From positions 1 through 64,000 of the forward strand of contig CAJKRY010000001.1 of NCBI GenBank assembly GCA_905202485.1: a stretch of DNA of 64,000 bases, in the 5' to 3' direction. The position numbers and the translations under genes were made by a program. The notes beneath the pieces are model-generated. The model ran no database searches, had not been told where the DNA came from, and saw only the letters and a list, made by a program, of their open reading frames with translations. The stretch comes from an uncultured Methanomassiliicoccus sp. (GTDB lineage: Archaea > Thermoplasmatota > Thermoplasmata > Methanomassiliicoccales > Methanomassiliicoccaceae). Positions 34,435 to 43,774 of this stretch are shown in pieces; position 1 is the stretch's first letter; each line of letters begins with the position of its first letter.

Positions 34435-36753
34435 TTAGAGTTTTTCAAAGATCAGCATTTCAGCCGACTGCTCTCCGCTGTCGGTAAATGAGTTGACGGT
34501 CATATACATCTGTTTACCGTCTGGAGAGAATGATGATGTAGAGCGGGAGTGTCCGTTTTCACCTATCCACAGCATATTAATGCCGATTAAATCTCCAGCA
34601 GAGAAAGTGTATGCCGAGAAAGTCTCATTTTCTGTGATGCCGCCGGACGGCGTCTCAGTTCCAACGACGAGGTTTCCGTTTTGCGCTGTAAACTTGATCA
34701 CACAGTCTCCGCTGGTATCAAGATAGATTTCTCCGTTCAAAATTCCAGTCGCATATGTAGCTTTCCATTCAGTTTCTGTAAGATCTATGTCTTGTTTGAT
34801 GGAAGGGGCGTTTTCTCCATTAACGGTGTATATGCGCTCTGCAGCTACTGGCTGACCGGCTATTCCGGATATTTCAGATTCCATTGCAGCAACAATTCTC
34901 AGGTAATCTTTGCCTGCATTAACTGCCCAGATGTTTCCGGTATCATCTATCACGTTGCCCAGGACCCTGTCTTCCCAGGCATAGGCATATCCCACAATCT
35001 GCTTTTCAACAACGCTGTCTCCGACAACCTGCTCCATTGTTCCCACAAGTCTGAAACCGTCGTACTGCGTGATTGTGAGTTTATCTCCAGAAAGTGCATG
35101 ATCTTCACCGTTGAAGGAGTTGCCGTCTACAAGAATCCAGTCTTTTGGCAGATCTGCAGGTTTCGGAAGATTCAGAGTCGCACTGCTGCCGGTCTTCGTG
35201 TATGCCAGATACCAAGAGGCACCGTCATACTTCTCTCCATTTTTCTCCCCTACCAGCATCGTCATGTAAAGCTTTCCATCAACAAGAAATCCGGAAGCCA
35301 TGATGGTGACGCTGTCTGTTTCTATATTATATGAGAGATATCCATCGCAGTATGTGCCTACAAATGGTATGTCTCCAATCTTGCCATCTATGAAACCATT
35401 CTTACAGGTCTCGATGCTGAGATCATATTTTGTAAGATAATTATCACTGTTGCGGCTGACGGCTTTGTAATTCTCATAAGCTGCTCCACCTGCACCGTTG
35501 ACAAATTTCCAGTTTCCAAGTATGCTGCTGGAGTCTGATTTTTCAAAGACGTTGCAGATCAAAAGTGACGTGTTGTCAGACAAGTCTGTGCTGCGAGACA
35601 TCAGTGTTAATGTGTTGCCGTCGTCAGTCATGTATCCATAAATAATTGAGAAATATTTCTGTTCCTCCAGACCTGCCGGCTGCTGTGCCATCTGGATGCA
35701 GATATTGCCGCCATTAGTCGGATATTCATATGTATATGCAGAAACGCATCCCACCGCAGTGTTAAACGCATAACTTCCAGACGCTATTGATCCTGAATAG
35801 TTCAGCAGAGACATGCTGTAAAGTTTGGACGCAGCGTCACTGACGTTTCCGTTCTCATCCATCTGCAGGGATTTCTTAAGGACCCAGTCTCCCATTAGCA
35901 AAGAAGCTGTATCTATTTTAGGAATCTCAGCTCCGTCTGCAACATACTGCCTTTCAATGGTAATTGTCTTACCTTCGCTGCCGCCAATATCTGAGATCAT
36001 TGAATTATTTAATACTGCATAGGTTGCATCATTGTTAAGGTACATATCCCAGACATGACCGTTGGATTCAACAAATCTGCAGAAGATCTTGTCTGCAGAA
36101 GAATATGCGGCGCCTGCGATATCAAGCGTGACATTATCGTCTCCAACAACCTGCTCCATAGTTCCTTTGAAAGCCCCGTTTTCCTGTTCAGTTATCTTTA
36201 GAGACTGAGACATGTCGCCAACAAAATCAACTGTTTTTCCTTCACTGCTGTAAATGCCGCTGGCAAGCTTCAAGTCTATGTTATTCATATCAGGATACAG
36301 GGAATCTTTCTCTACCTTGTAATTGCTGTCTTTAGAGAATATTCCAGAATAAATATGGGTGAAAAATGTTCCGTCGCCATACTCGCTCATGGTGAGCATG
36401 AATTTGATTGCATCGCCTTCCAGATACCCGTCGAATAGGAAGGAGCTTTTATCAACAGTATGGAAGGATACCCTCCCGTCCAGATATGTTCCGGTGATCT
36501 TCTGATCGCCGTACTTTCCAGAGAAAAAGTTTTCCTTGACTTCTGTAATATCAAGAATCTTATAATTTTCTAAAGTTTCAATAGAATTGTCAATATTTCC
36601 TGCAGAGTCTATTCCTGTAGACTCTACAACACTCCACTCTCCGATAAGCGGTGATTTTTCATCGGCCTTGTTATCTTCATACAAGAAAACAGCTGCAACA
36701 GCTGCTATCAGGATAATTATGACTATTGCAAGAGCCACAAACTTTTTGTTCAT
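34435..36753 (-). CDS. Large membrane-anchored protein of repeated beta-rich modules
   Basis: 772 residues. A single N-terminal membrane segment (residues 5-24) without a lipobox anchors an external region of two alternating module types. Type A starts with an L-I/L/M-G-D/E/N-W motif (residues 36-40, 286-290, 411-415; a weaker one near 665) and contains a GxYGDxxxTGTYLDG-like core. Type B contains GTMEQVVGD (197-205 and 571-579) and ends in an IER/AERxY stretch. The order is A-B-A-A-B-A. The modules look like small beta barrels. I recognise no named family; an adhesive or ligand-binding surface role is only a guess. Confidence 0.75.
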   Translation of the reverse strand: MNKKFVALAIVIIILIAAVAAVFLYEDNKADEKSPLIGEWSVVESTGIDSAGNIDNSIETLENYKILDITEVKENFFSGKYGDQKITGTYLDGRVSFHTVDKSSFLFDGYLEGDAIKFMLTMSEYGDGTFFTHIYSGIFSKDSNYKVEKDSLYPDMNNIDLKLASGIYSSEGKTVDFVGDMSQSLKITEQENGAFKGTMEQVVGDDNVTLDIAGAAYSSADKIFCRFVESNGHVWDMYLNNDATYAVLNNSMISDIGGSEGKTITIERQYVADGAEIPKIDTASLLMGDWVLKKSLQMDENGNVSDAASKLYSMSLLNYSGSIASGSYAFNTAVGCVSAYTYEYPTNGGNICIQMAQQPAGLEEQKYFSIIYGYMTDDGNTLTLMSRSTDLSDNTSLLICNVFEKSDSSSILGNWKFVNGAGGAAYENYKAVSRNSDNYLTKYDLSIETCKNGFIDGKIGDIPFVGTYCDGYLSYNIETDSVTIMASGFLVDGKLYMTMLVGEKNGEKYDGASWYLAYTKTGSSATLNLPKPADLPKDWILVDGNSFNGEDHALSGDKLTITQYDGFRLVGTMEQVVGDSVVEKQIVGYAYAWEDRVLGNVIDDTGNIWAVNAGKDYLRIVAAMESEISGIAGQPVAAERIYTVNGENAPSIKQDIDLTETEWKATYATGILNGEIYLDTSGDCVIKFTAQNGNLVVGTETPSGGITENETFSAYTFSAGDLIGINMLWIGENGHSRSTSSFSPDGKQMYMTVNSFTDSGEQSAEMLIFEKL

Positions 36754-36842
36754 AGATAGGAATTAGATTAAACATATATTATATTATCCAGAAAAATAGA
36801 TAAACAATGAAATTTTGCCATGGCTTAACATAATGGGCAGAT

Positions 36843-37241
36843 TTAATCATTCATCGTTTGTACATAGTATTTTCTTTGCCGGGGACCGTCAAATTCACAA
36901 AAGTATATTCCCTGCCAGGTGCCTAAGAGCAGCCTGCCTTTAGAAATTATAACCGTCTGAGAGCAGCCTACGCAGCTTGATTTCAGATGAGCTGATGAAT
37001 TACCTTCGCAGTGCCTGAATTCACTCCGGTCGGGAAATGCGGCATTCAGACCCAAAAGAATATCATGCCGCACGTCCAGATCGGCATTTTCATTTACAGT
37101 AACTGCTGCAGTTGTATGAGGGACATAGATTATGCAGATGCCTTCATCTATTCCGTCGTTTTTCACCGCCTCTAATACCTTAGCTGTTATATCGATCATT
37201 TCTTCTTTGGAAGTGGATATGCTGAACTCGTGCAGACTCAT
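36843..37241 (-). CDS. YjbQ/UPF0047-family protein
   Basis: 132 residues of the conserved YjbQ family: YVPHTTAAVTVNENADLDVRHDI near residue 38 with histidines of the active site, SSAHLKSSCVGCS near 83, and the C-terminal GTWQGIYFCEFDGPRQRKYYV signature. Some relatives have weak thiamine-phosphate synthase activity; the physiological role is uncertain. It precedes the VIT-like gene's region on the same strand. Confidence 0.9.
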   Translation of the reverse strand: MSLHEFSISTSKEEMIDITAKVLEAVKNDGIDEGICIIYVPHTTAAVTVNENADLDVRHDILLGLNAAFPDRSEFRHCEGNSSAHLKSSCVGCSQTVIISKGRLLLGTWQGIYFCEFDGPRQRKYYVQTMND

Positions 37242-37306
37242 AATCAGAAATCACATCAATCCGTATTAACAGTTCTCAGCGGATCTCGTGATCCGATAAA
37301 AACGCA

Positions 37307-37960
37307 TCACCAGCCGGCTTCATAAACGACAGTGGCAAGGATTGTTCCCATAATTGCAAACAGGATTGCAGTCTTCCAAATGCTCCTGTCCAGCCTTCTT
37401 GCATAAGCTGCCCCTAAAACTGCAAAGATCGCTACCGAGATCATGTGGGAGGCATAAACGGCAGTGTGGTAATCTTGGATGAGATACAGCGGCACTATCA
37501 GCGGAAAAACCATAATGAAATCCAAGAAAACGATTCCAAGCGCATACCCGATGTCTGACTTTAAAGGCCTGCCTCTGCATTCTTCCACCTGCCTGCTTTT
37601 TGAGATTAAATCAATGACCTTATCCATGTCACTCTCATCCAGCGAAGCTACGATAGTATCGCCCAAAGACCGTCTGGCATCGGCCCTGGCGGTCGCGTCT
37701 CCCTCCTGAAGGCGCCTTATTATCCTGTTTTGCTCACGCCTGCCGATAACCATTCCATACATCACGGTGACTCCGTCGATGATGCCCCAGATGATATTTA
37801 CTGAAAATGCAGCGATGGTTACCACGACGATTGAACCGATAGAGGCTTCCATCGCTCCCAGGAGACCTATTGACACTACAACCATCCAGTTGGCGTAGAA
37901 CAGCTCGCTCATACGCTCGCCGACCGGTATATACTGCAGCAGATCTCTTAGTTTAGCCAC
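37307..37960 (-). CDS. VIT1/CCC1-like membrane protein
   Basis: 217 residues. Two hydrophobic helices near the N-terminus (WMVVVSIGLLGAMEASIGSI, VNIIWGIIDGVTVMYGMVIG), a charged central loop rich in Arg/Glu (about 75-125), then three C-terminal helices. The arrangement is that of the vacuolar iron/manganese transporter-like group, but metal-binding residues are not evident, so it is assigned only loosely. Function unknown. Confidence 0.55.
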   Translation of the reverse strand: MAKLRDLLQYIPVGERMSELFYANWMVVVSIGLLGAMEASIGSIVVVTIAAFSVNIIWGIIDGVTVMYGMVIGRREQNRIIRRLQEGDATARADARRSLGDTIVASLDESDMDKVIDLISKSRQVEECRGRPLKSDIGYALGIVFLDFIMVFPLIVPLYLIQDYHTAVYASHMISVAIFAVLGAAYARRLDRSIWKTAILFAIMGTILATVVYEAGW

Positions 37961-38002
37961 GGCTCATAATATTAGAACGATTAAAAAGAAGTTTGTAAGC
38001 GG

Positions 38003-39157
38003 TCAGAAGAAATCTTCAACCACTTTGGTAAATGCAGAAAGAGATTTGTCTGAAGTTATCAGCGGGGGAATTAAGCGTACGACGCCACCGCCGCATACAT
38101 TGACCAGAATATTGTTTTCCAAGGCGGCAGACTGCAGTCCGCGGCCGTCTTCCACAACCATTCCAAGCATCATACCATATCCGCGCACTTCCGATGAGGA
38201 AGCTTTCTTCAGATCAGCCATCCATTTTGATCCTGCTTCTGAGGAACGCTCTACGAGCCTGTCGCGCTTCATCACGTCAATGACTGTTTTGACAAGAGCG
38301 CAGCCCATTGGGTTTCCCCCGAAGGTAGTGCCGTGCATTCCGGGTTTGAGAGTCTCAGCAATTTCCGGAGACGTGACGCATGCTCCGATCGGAAAGCCTC
38401 CGCCGAGAGCTTTGGCCAGCGTAAATATGTCTGGTACTACGCCGTAGTTTTCAAAGCCGAACCATTTGCCGGTGCGTCCCATTCCAGTTTGCACCTCGTC
38501 AACGATAAACAAAGCACCGTAATCATCACAGATTTCACGGGCTGCTTTGAAGAATTCTTTTCCCGCAGGAATAACTCCGCCTTCTCCCTGAATAGGTTCC
38601 ATAAGAACGGCTGCAGTTTCTGAATTCACTGTATTCTTGAGCTCTTCCACATTACCATATTCGATGTACTCAAAAGCGTGTGAAAGAAGAGGAGTGAAAC
38701 CATTCTGATATTTAGGCTGGCCGGTTGCAGAAAGTGATGCCGCCGTCCTGCCATGAAATGAATTCTTTGCGGTCACAATGCGGGAGCGGTTTGTATGCTT
38801 CACAGCAAGTTTCAGTGCGGCCTCGTTTGCCTCTGCCCCGCTGTTGACAAAGAGCGTCTTGCAGAGGGGATCAGGACAGACTGAAGCTAATGCTTCTGCA
38901 GCCTGTGCCTGCTCTTTCACCAGATACAGGTTAGAAACATGCATCAGCCTGCGGGATTGCTCACAGATTGCATTTACAATATCAGGATGAGCATAACCTA
39001 GAGCATTTACTGCTATTCCTGCTACCAAGTCTATGTATTTCTTACCATCCAGATCATAAAGAAATTCCGCCTCCCCCCTCTCAAAGCAGAGGTTCTGGCG
39101 GCCGTAGTTCTGAAAAAGATATTTTGAGTCTAATGATTTTACTTCGTCTGTATTCAT
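38003..39157 (-). CDS. argD: Acetylornithine aminotransferase
   Basis: 384 residues, class III PLP aminotransferase of arginine synthesis (N-acetylglutamate semialdehyde to N-acetylornithine). Motifs: LVAGIAVNALGYAHP near residue 42, NSGAEANEAALKLA near 105, VDEVQTGMGRTGKWFGFE near 220 and the Schiff-base lysine in TLAKALGGGFPIG near 247. It is the last gene of argC-argJ-argB-argD; two bases separate it from argB. Confidence 0.93.
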   Translation of the reverse strand: MNTDEVKSLDSKYLFQNYGRQNLCFERGEAEFLYDLDGKKYIDLVAGIAVNALGYAHPDIVNAICEQSRRLMHVSNLYLVKEQAQAAEALASVCPDPLCKTLFVNSGAEANEAALKLAVKHTNRSRIVTAKNSFHGRTAASLSATGQPKYQNGFTPLLSHAFEYIEYGNVEELKNTVNSETAAVLMEPIQGEGGVIPAGKEFFKAAREICDDYGALFIVDEVQTGMGRTGKWFGFENYGVVPDIFTLAKALGGGFPIGACVTSPEIAETLKPGMHGTTFGGNPMGCALVKTVIDVMKRDRLVERSSEAGSKWMADLKKASSSEVRGYGMMLGMVVEDGRGLQSAALENNILVNVCGGGVVRLIPPLITSDKSLSAFTKVVEDFF

Positions 39158-39159
39158 AA

Positions 39160-39954
39160 TTATTCGACCATTATTGATGTACCGCAGTCTTCACCATTTA
39201 TGAGACGCCTGGCTAACGAATGCGGCTCTTTTCCATTCAGCATATATACTGTATTGGCGCCGTTCAGCAGCGCCGCGCGGCATGCTTCTACTTTTGGGAG
39301 CATTCCGCCTGTAATAACCTTGGCATCAATCAGCATATCAACCTCTGCCAAAGTCAGAGAGGGAATTCTCTTTCCATCGTTCAGAATTCCCGGAACGTCT
39401 GTGACCAGAACCATTTCTGAAGCTCCGGCGGCCTTTGCAACTCCTGATGCTACAGTATCTGCATTGACATTTAGTTTCAACCCATTCTGGTCTGCGCAGA
39501 TCGGATAGACCACCGGGATTTTACCAGCCGTGAGAAGAGGCTCAAGGTTCTGCGAGTTTACTGAAGAAACATCTCCTACATATCCCAGATCAACTTCCCT
39601 ACCGTCGGAGAATACTGGAGGTTTCTTTGAAGCCGTTATTACGCCTTCAGCAGACATCCCCTGAACGCTGCAGCCTGCCTTCTGAAATACCTGTACAATG
39701 TCTGAATTTAATGATTTCAACACGTCTTCAGCGACATGAAGGGCCTCAAGATCAGTCACCCTCAGACCAGCCACTTTCAAAGCCTTCATCCCGCGCTTTT
39801 CCATTTCGGCACTGATTTCCGGGCCTCCCCCATGAACTATGACGGGAGTAAAGCCCATTTCAGAGATTGTGCGGACGTCCTGGGCAAAGCGGTTTAGATC
39901 ATCTTTGTCAGACAGGGCGTTTCCTCCGAATTTGAGAAGTATGCGGCGGTTCAT
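39160..39954 (-). CDS. argB: Acetylglutamate kinase
   Basis: 264 residues, amino acid kinase family: LKFGGNALSD near the N-terminus, VIVHGGGPEIS near 35, GLRVTD, a feedback-type central region, and a C-terminal TGGMLPKVEACRAAL segment near 215. It phosphorylates N-acetylglutamate. ATG 39954 is favoured, as GAGGTG overlapping the argJ stop gives a good ribosome-binding site; a GTG at 39966 is the alternative. Confidence 0.93.
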   Translation of the reverse strand: MNRRILLKFGGNALSDKDDLNRFAQDVRTISEMGFTPVIVHGGGPEISAEMEKRGMKALKVAGLRVTDLEALHVAEDVLKSLNSDIVQVFQKAGCSVQGMSAEGVITASKKPPVFSDGREVDLGYVGDVSSVNSQNLEPLLTAGKIPVVYPICADQNGLKLNVNADTVASGVAKAAGASEMVLVTDVPGILNDGKRIPSLTLAEVDMLIDAKVITGGMLPKVEACRAALLNGANTVYMLNGKEPHSLARRLINGEDCGTSIMVE

Positions 39955-39967
39955 TGCACGCACCACC

Positions 39968-41194
39968 TCATGTCGTGTACTCAGCGTTGATCTTTACATA
40001 TTCATATGTAAGATCACAGCCCCAGGCTTCAGCACTGCCGTTTCCTACACCGAGATCTAGATAGACATCAATGCGGGAATGCTTGAGAATCTCGCGAGCC
40101 TTGGCTTCTGATTCCCCGCCAGGCACCAGCTGCGGTTCGCCATTTTCAAAGAGAACAGCGATTTCATTGCCGTCGCCAATGCAGAGCTTTATCTTAGTTA
40201 GATCAAACTCGCTGCCGGAATTTCCCAAAGCTGCCAGAATACGCCCGAAATTAGGATCGGCACCGAAAACTGCAGTCTTCACCAGTGCAGAGGAGATGAT
40301 CCAGCGTCCGGTGTTGCGGGCCTCTTTATCTGTCTTGGCGCCGCTCACTTTCAGCTCAATAAGCTTTGTAGCGCCCTCGCCGTCCATTACTACCTGCTTA
40401 GCAAGCGACTTGAGGACATAGAGAACTCCGTCCCAGAATTCATGGCTGTCGTCAACGGGTTTTCCACCGGCAGCTCCGTTGGCAAGCATTATTGAGGTAT
40501 CGTTAGTGCTCTGGTCTCCGTCCACGTTAATCATATTGAAGCTTTTGTTGATGCATTCCTGCCATTTATAGGTGGGAACTTTTGTAAGGACGGCATCGGT
40601 GGTTATAAAACTCAAGGTAGTGGCATGAAGCGCTTTCATTGAGGGGGAGATCATACCGGAACCTTTTGCCATGCCTGCAATAGTGACAATAGTGCCGTCT
40701 TTAAGGGCGACTTTACATGCGGCTTCCTTAATTGTCTTATCAGTGGTAAGAATTGCCTCGGCGGCCAGGTGGTCCTGTTCACGGCCTGCCCCTAATTTTC
40801 CGGCAACCTCTTTGATTCCCGGCACAATTTTATCCATCGGCATATAATGAGATATGACACCAGTGGATGCTACACCGACAAGAGAACCGTCGATTCCAAG
40901 GCATTCTGCAGTGGTGTCAATCATAGTCTGTGCATCCTGCATGCCCTGCTCTCCAGTGATGGCATTGGCGTTTCCGCTGTTCATAACAATAGCCTGAAGC
41001 TTTGGAGAGGAACGCTTGACCATCAGCTCAACCGGAGGAGCACGCATTTTGTTCTGCGTATATGCTCCCACAGCCCAGGCGGGACGGTCTGAACAGATCA
41101 TCGCCAGATCTAAGCGTTTTTTCTTGATGCCGCAATGAATTCCATATGTGCTAAAGCCTTTGGGAGTTGATACTCCCCCGTCAATAATTTCCAT
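39968..41194 (-). CDS. argJ: Ornithine acetyltransferase (ArgJ)
   Basis: 408 residues. A nucleophilic threonine at the self-cleavage site lies in AMAKGSGMISPSMKALHATTLSF near residue 173, and the family's INVDGDQSTNDTSIMLANG near 220 is complete. ArgJ recycles the acetyl group from acetylornithine to glutamate; some members also use acetyl-CoA. No argA or argE is in the window, consistent with the cyclic pathway. Start 2 nt after argC. Confidence 0.94.
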   Translation of the reverse strand: MEIIDGGVSTPKGFSTYGIHCGIKKKRLDLAMICSDRPAWAVGAYTQNKMRAPPVELMVKRSSPKLQAIVMNSGNANAITGEQGMQDAQTMIDTTAECLGIDGSLVGVASTGVISHYMPMDKIVPGIKEVAGKLGAGREQDHLAAEAILTTDKTIKEAACKVALKDGTIVTIAGMAKGSGMISPSMKALHATTLSFITTDAVLTKVPTYKWQECINKSFNMINVDGDQSTNDTSIMLANGAAGGKPVDDSHEFWDGVLYVLKSLAKQVVMDGEGATKLIELKVSGAKTDKEARNTGRWIISSALVKTAVFGADPNFGRILAALGNSGSEFDLTKIKLCIGDGNEIAVLFENGEPQLVPGGESEAKAREILKHSRIDVYLDLGVGNGSAEAWGCDLTYEYVKINAEYTT

Positions 41195-41196
41195 TT

Positions 41197-42216
41197 TTAT
41201 ACCCCCAATCCTGGGAAGTCAAGGCCAGTTGACTCTTCTAAGCCGAACATGAGATTTGCATTCTGAATTGCCTGTCCGGCGGCCCCTTTCACTAAATTAT
41301 CAAGCGCTCCCATGGCAACAACAGTATTCTCGGGAGCAATTACAAAACCTGTTTCGCAGACGTTGGATCCGACTGTAGAGGGAATAGACGGCAGATTTGT
41401 CACACGTACAAATTTGCTGCCGCTGTACATCTTGTCATAGGCAGATTTGACGTCTTCTTCTGTAACATTGTCTTTGAGCTGAGCGTACGATGTGGTAAAC
41501 ATTCCACGCACGATCGGTAAAAGATGAGGCGTAAACACAGTCTTGACCTCATCTCCATAAACGCGGCTAAGAATCATTTTTATTTCTGGAATATGCCGGT
41601 GGTTTCCAACCTTGTAAGGTGTTATTGAAGATCCGCAGGCCGGATGGTGCGTCAGTTTAGACAGCTCCTGACCTGCTCCAGATGTTCCACTTTTTGCATC
41701 TATAATTACATAATCGTCTACCAGACCAGCAGACAGCAGAGGTGCAAGAGACAATGAAGAGCACGTGGGATAACATCCCGGATTTGCGATTAATGAAGCT
41801 TTCTTGATCTCTTCACGGAACAGTTCTGGAAGACCGTATATCGCATCATGAAGTCCACGGAGGTCTACGTGCGCACGTCCATACCATTTTTCATAAATCT
41901 GGGGATCACCGAGACGATAATCTCCACTCAAATCTACTACCTTTATGCCGCGTTCTATCAGTGACGGCACAATTTCCATTGATGCTCCGTGCGGAGTTGC
42001 ACAGAATACTACATCATAGTCTCCATTTTCTTTAAGATTGGAATCAAAGTATAAATCCACAAATCCGCTTAGAGAAGGCAGAACACTGCACACCTTCATT
42101 CCGCAATTCTGTCGAGAAGTTATTGTTTCAAGCGATATGTCTGGATGACGACAGAGAATGCGAGCTAGCTCGCTGCCTGTGTATCCCGACCCTCCAACGA
42201 TTGCAGCCTTTATCAT
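41197..42216 (-). CDS. argC: N-acetyl-gamma-glutamyl-phosphate reductase
   Basis: 339 residues. An N-terminal NAD(P)-binding loop GGSGYTGSELARIL, the catalytic cysteine in NPGCYPTCSSL near residue 146, and the GTSGAGQELS segment match long-type ArgC. It reduces acetylglutamyl phosphate. First gene of the argCJBD operon, and divergent from argG with about 208 bp of shared upstream sequence. Confidence 0.94.
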   Translation of the reverse strand: MIKAAIVGGSGYTGSELARILCRHPDISLETITSRQNCGMKVCSVLPSLSGFVDLYFDSNLKENGDYDVVFCATPHGASMEIVPSLIERGIKVVDLSGDYRLGDPQIYEKWYGRAHVDLRGLHDAIYGLPELFREEIKKASLIANPGCYPTCSSLSLAPLLSAGLVDDYVIIDAKSGTSGAGQELSKLTHHPACGSSITPYKVGNHRHIPEIKMILSRVYGDEVKTVFTPHLLPIVRGMFTTSYAQLKDNVTEEDVKSAYDKMYSGSKFVRVTNLPSIPSTVGSNVCETGFVIAPENTVVAMGALDNLVKGAAGQAIQNANLMFGLEESTGLDFPGLGV

Positions 42217-42424
42217 TTTTCAATAGCCTCTTGAATATGTGAAGACGGCACATACATAAGTCCGTGGCTTAAGCATGATGACTCAAATGAGACAAAGAGG
42301 TCTAATCTGTAGCCATAGAGACACAATCTGACTAGATTCTTTCAATATAGATAATATAGTGAATTCCGGAACGTTCAATAGTTAATCGATAATCTATAAT
42401 AATCAGTGCGGATATCACACCCTT
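42217..42424. promoter_or_regulatory. Shared divergent promoter region of the arginine genes
   Basis: This 208-bp region separates argC (minus) and argG (plus). An ATAATAATC-type box at about 42392-42402 lies 23-33 nt before argG. No clear dyad is visible to me. Confidence 0.4.
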
Positions 42425-43717
42425 ATGCAGGCCAGTTCTACCAAGAATAAGAGTGCAAAAAAGTCTAAAGATAAAGTCGTTTTAGCATATTCCGGAGGTC
42501 TAGACACTTCGGTTGCAATCAAATGGCTGGAAGAAAAATACAACCTAGATACAATTGCCGTTTGTATTGATGTCGGACAGCCTGGAGATATGAAAGCTAA
42601 CATTGAAAGGGCAAAATCAATCGGTGCTGTTGGAGCTTATGCCATTGATGCCAAGCAGGAGTTTGTAACTGATTACATCTGGCCTTCCCTCAAGGCAAAC
42701 GCCATGTATCAAGATGTTTATCCATTGTCAACTGCCATAGCCAGGCCTTTAATCGCTAAACTTTTGGTAGACATTGCTAAGAAAGAAGGCGCGGCTTACA
42801 TCGCACACGGATGCACCGCAAAGGGAAACGATCAAGTGAGGTTTGATGTGTCCATTGCGGCACTGGCTCCCGAACTGGGAATTATCGCTCCTATGAGGGA
42901 GTGGGTAATGACCCGCGAAGAAGAGATTGATTACGCTAAAGACCATAATGTACCGATACCAGTAAAGAAAGCATGTCCATACTCTACTGATGAGAACCTA
43001 TGGGGAAGGAGCTGTGAGTGCGGAATCCTGGAAGACGCTTCGGTAGAGCCTCCTGAAGATTCCCATGAATGGACTGTGTCTCCTCAGAAAGCTCCTGCCA
43101 AACCAACATATGTTGAGATCGGTTTTGAGAAAGGAATTCCAGTCTCAATTGACGGTAAGAAAACTGCTCCAGTAGAGTTAATAAAAATCCTGAATGAAAT
43201 GGCTGGACAAAATGGTGTGGGCCGCATTGACCACATTGAAGACCGTATGGTTGGAATCAAATCCCGTGAGACTTACGAATGCCCGGCGGCAATCGTGTTG
43301 ATAAAAGCCCACCGCGCACTGGAAAACATGGTTCTGACCAGGGATCTGCTCTCATTCAAGAGGAGCATTGAACAGCGTTACTCCGAATTATGCTATGACG
43401 GAATGTGGTTCTCTCCCCTCAAAGGAGCAATTGATGCCTTTGTAGACAAGAGCCAGGAAAATGTTACTGGAAAAATCCGCGTTAAACTCTACCGCGGAAG
43501 CGCAGAAGTCGTAGGCCGCTCATCCCCATGCTCGCTGTATGATGAGGGATTAGCTACATATGCCCAGGGAGACAAATTCAATCACAAATCCGCTGAAGGA
43601 TTTATTTACGTCTGGGGTCTGCCACTGAAGACTGTTGCTTCAATCAAGAAAACAACAAAGAAGCCGGCAGCGCAGTCCTCAAACGCTAAGAAAAAATCTG
43701 CAACTAAGAAGAAGTGA
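42425..43717 (+). CDS. argG: Argininosuccinate synthase with Lys-rich N- and C-terminal tails
   Basis: 430 residues. The PP-loop AYSGGLDTSVAIKWL near residue 20 and the substrate motifs HGCTAKGNDQVRFD near 128 and ENLWGRSCECG near 195 are standard. It joins citrulline and aspartate with ATP. Unusual are a lysine/serine-rich first 18 residues and a C-terminal tail of about 23 residues (KKTTKKPAAQ, then KKKSATKKK) beyond the normal end of the enzyme. First gene of argGH. Confidence 0.95.
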   Translation: MQASSTKNKSAKKSKDKVVLAYSGGLDTSVAIKWLEEKYNLDTIAVCIDVGQPGDMKANIERAKSIGAVGAYAIDAKQEFVTDYIWPSLKANAMYQDVYPLSTAIARPLIAKLLVDIAKKEGAAYIAHGCTAKGNDQVRFDVSIAALAPELGIIAPMREWVMTREEEIDYAKDHNVPIPVKKACPYSTDENLWGRSCECGILEDASVEPPEDSHEWTVSPQKAPAKPTYVEIGFEKGIPVSIDGKKTAPVELIKILNEMAGQNGVGRIDHIEDRMVGIKSRETYECPAAIVLIKAHRALENMVLTRDLLSFKRSIEQRYSELCYDGMWFSPLKGAIDAFVDKSQENVTGKIRVKLYRGSAEVVGRSSPCSLYDEGLATYAQGDKFNHKSAEGFIYVWGLPLKTVASIKKTTKKPAAQSSNAKKKSATKKK

Positions 43718-43730
43718 TTTTGATCACTTC
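43711..43730 (+). terminator. Stop-codon-overlapping hairpin between argG and argH
   Basis: GAAGTGAT at 43711-43718 and ATCACTTC at 43723-43730 form an 8-bp stem that includes the argG TGA (43715-43717). A CTTTTTCTAAATTTTTTCC run follows. It could limit transcription into argH, which starts at 43775. Confidence 0.4.
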
Positions 43731-43774
43731 CCCCATAAACCTTTTTCTAAATTTTTTCCAAGGGTGGTGTAGCA

